Shown in pieces: positions 62,919 to 64,000 of a DNA stretch of 64,000 bases (its first letter is position 1; the number at the start of each line of letters is the position of its first letter). The stretch is from assembly GCA_029252045.1 (NCBI GenBank), contig JAQXCD010000053.1, positions 1 through 64,000 on the forward strand, in the 5' to 3' direction. The stretch is from Sulfitobacter sp. (GTDB lineage: Bacteria; Pseudomonadota; Alphaproteobacteria; Rhodobacterales; Rhodobacteraceae). The notes beneath the pieces were generated by a model. The model was not told the origin of the DNA. It saw only the letters and a program-made list of their open reading frames with translations, and did not search any database. The translations under genes were made by a program, and so were the position numbers.

Positions 62919-63769
62919 TCGTCGATCACTCCGTTGCTTAATGTGCCGATGCCCTCGGCAAAGACGTCGATACGGTCACCGGGGACCAGATAGCGCGGCG
63001 GATCAAAGCGCGCGCCGGCGCCTGTCGGCGTCCCTGTCACGATGATATCGCCCGGCACCAGCGTGGTGAAGGTCGAGATATAGGCGATCTGGCGCGCGAC
63101 TGGGAACATCATCCGGCCTGTGCGGTCATCCTGTCGCAGCTCGTCATTGACGCGGGTTTGCAACGCCACATCGGTGATCTGGCTGTCTTGGGTGAACGGC
63201 ACCAGCCAAGGGCCCATAGCGCCGGAACCGTCCCAGTTCTTGCCTTGGGTCACGTTGAATTTTGCATGCCGCACCCAATCGCGCAGGGTGCCTTCATTGC
63301 AAAGGGTCAGTGCTGCAATATGGCTCAGCGCAGTTTCCTGCGGAATGCGGCGTCCACCTTTTCCGATCACAATGGCAATTTCGCCCTCATAATCCAGCTG
63401 CGGGGTTTCGGGCGGGCGGGTCAGCGGCGTCTCGTGACCGACAAACGAGCGGGGAAAGCGTGGAAACAGCGACATGTTTGGCGGCGCTTCCTGACCGTCT
63501 TTGTATTCGGCGTTGCGGTCGGGAAAGTTCACACCAACGCAAATGATCTTCTCGGGATCAGGGACAGGAATGTCCCAACGGAACGTGCCATCCGCATGGG
63601 TCACGGCACGGCCCTGGGCCAGTTCCCCCAGTTTTCCCAGCCCTTGCGCCTCGATCACGTTGCGCAGTGTCGGCCAGTCGGGGCAATCGGGAGACAGGGC
63701 AATCATGCCACCGTCGGCCACCGCACCATAAAGCTGTTGCCCGTCGACTGTGTAAGTTGCAAAATTCAT
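62915..63769 (-). CDS. Fumarylacetoacetate hydrolase-family protein (HpaG-like isomerase/decarboxylase or relative)
   Basis: A 284-residue FAH-fold enzyme from the ATG at 63769 after GGAGG. 'IICVGVNFPDRNAEYK' (about 75-90), the metal-binding 'QLDYEGEIAIVIGKGG' (about 122-137) and 'GDIIVTGTPTGAGA' (about 244-257) are conserved. Neighbouring HpaH-like and PLP decarboxylase genes suggest a role in homoprotocatechuate breakdown, but FAH-fold enzymes include pyruvases and hydrolases that look alike. It overlaps both neighbours by four bases. Confidence 0.85.
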   Translation of the reverse strand: MNFATYTVDGQQLYGAVADGGMIALSPDCPDWPTLRNVIEAQGLGKLGELAQGRAVTHADGTFRWDIPVPDPEKIICVGVNFPDRNAEYKDGQEAPPNMSLFPRFPRSFVGHETPLTRPPETPQLDYEGEIAIVIGKGGRRIPQETALSHIAALTLCNEGTLRDWVRHAKFNVTQGKNWDGSGAMGPWLVPFTQDSQITDVALQTRVNDELRQDDRTGRMMFPVARQIAYISTFTTLVPGDIIVTGTPTGAGARFDPPRYLVPGDRIDVFAEGIGTLSNGVIDE

Positions 63770-64000
63770 AATGCCTCCGCCAGTTCGCACAGCACATCGT
63801 AGGCTGTGTTGATGTCATCGATTGTGCAGTCAAACTGCCCGATCTGGAAGCGCACGACCATGTCACCGCCCACGCGGGTCTGGGTGACATAGATGCGCCC
63901 GTCGTCATTGATCCGCTCGACAAAGGCGAATTGGCCTGCGTCATCCACACCCGTCAGCCGGAAAGTGAACAGCGAGAGAATGGGCTGTGTGACAACTTCA
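63766..64000 (-). CDS. PLP-dependent (aromatic amino acid) decarboxylase, C-terminal part
   Basis: Seventy-seven codons up to the TGA at 63766; the gene continues beyond the right edge of the window. 'PILSLFTFRLTG', 'FVERINDDGRIYVTQTRVGG' and 'VVRFQIGQFDCT' match the C-terminal domain of group II decarboxylases acting on tyrosine, DOPA or tryptophan. Its stop overlaps the start of the FAH-family gene, so it belongs to the same operon and could feed an aromatic amine toward the homoprotocatechuate route. The catalytic lysine lies outside the window. Confidence 0.75.
   Translation of the reverse strand, partial: EVVTQPILSLFTFRLTGVDDAGQFAFVERINDDGRIYVTQTRVGGDMVVRFQIGQFDCTIDDINTAYDVLCELAEAL

Noticed and set aside
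1-64000. CRISPR array, prophage or toxin-antitoxin module
   Set aside because: No regularly spaced repeats, phage structural genes or recognisable toxin-antitoxin pairs were found on reading through the window.

Overview
The window looks like a chromosomal segment of an alphaproteobacterium of the Rhodobacterales (Roseobacter group). The protein families point this way: an Entner-Doudoroff edd/eda pair, a ccoI/ccoS remnant of cbb3-oxidase maturation, BKACE, many ABC and IclR-regulated catabolic genes, and small 'CTP synthetase-like' membrane proteins. So does the high-GC coding style from about 3.4 kb onward. The first 1.6 kb is visibly AT-richer and carries a GNAT acetyltransferase and a glycosidase-like propeller protein. 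It is separated from the rest by a complete IS256-family element that abuts a truncated REP-associated transposase, so this edge looks like an accessory or rearranged junction.

Layout: 0-1.6 kb acquired sugar/acyl-modification genes; 1.75-3.4 kb IS256 element, RAYT remnant and REP-like hairpin; 3.4-7.3 kb small membrane proteins, a frameshifted phnA, BKACE, and a deacetylase/glycosyltransferase pair; 7.3-15.7 kb a dctM remnant, an IclR regulator and a beta-oxidation operon resembling the pimelate (pim) type; 15.7-19.2 kb rpe and a SsuABC/TauABC-like importer; 19.3-23.1 kb an aminotransferase, a DUF1007/NicO metal-transport pair and a GlxA-type regulator; 23.2-26.5 kb a phosphorelay cluster (receiver, HPt, receiver-GGDEF-like with an internal stop, histidine kinase); 26.7-32.6 kb gph, a ferric-iron binding protein, a citrate-lyase-alpha-like CoA transferase, a methyltransferase, an IclR regulator and a Stealth protein; 32.6-36.9 kb an AhpD-like protein, an amino-acid ABC system and a MATE pump; 36.9-43.7 kb decapitated hydrolase and AraC genes, an acyl-CoA ligase, a kinase, a fructokinase and the ccoI remnant; 43.7-47.4 kb rsgA, a DUF6880-like protein, a glycosyltransferase and tRNA-Arg; 47.4-56.7 kb two RND efflux operons; 56.9-64 kb a kinase/phospho-lyase pair, edd-eda and the 3' part of a homoprotocatechuate-type operon.

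The most unusual property is gene decay. Eight genes look broken: RAYT (truncated), phnA (frameshift), dctM (remnant), a receiver/GGDEF-like gene (in-frame TAG), an alpha/beta hydrolase (5' loss and in-frame TGA), its divergent AraC neighbour (5' loss), ccoI (5' loss and frameshift) and the GbsR/MarR regulator of an RND operon (in-frame TAG). Several of these sit on regulators or signalling genes whose partners remain intact. The window also holds short regulatory signals: three helically phased GGTGTAC repeats before BKACE, a GTTCAGT inverted repeat before the broken RND regulator, and a LacI-type palindrome before edd. No CRISPR array, phage, or clearly new multi-gene system was recognised. 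Every stretch without a gene is shorter than 300 bases.
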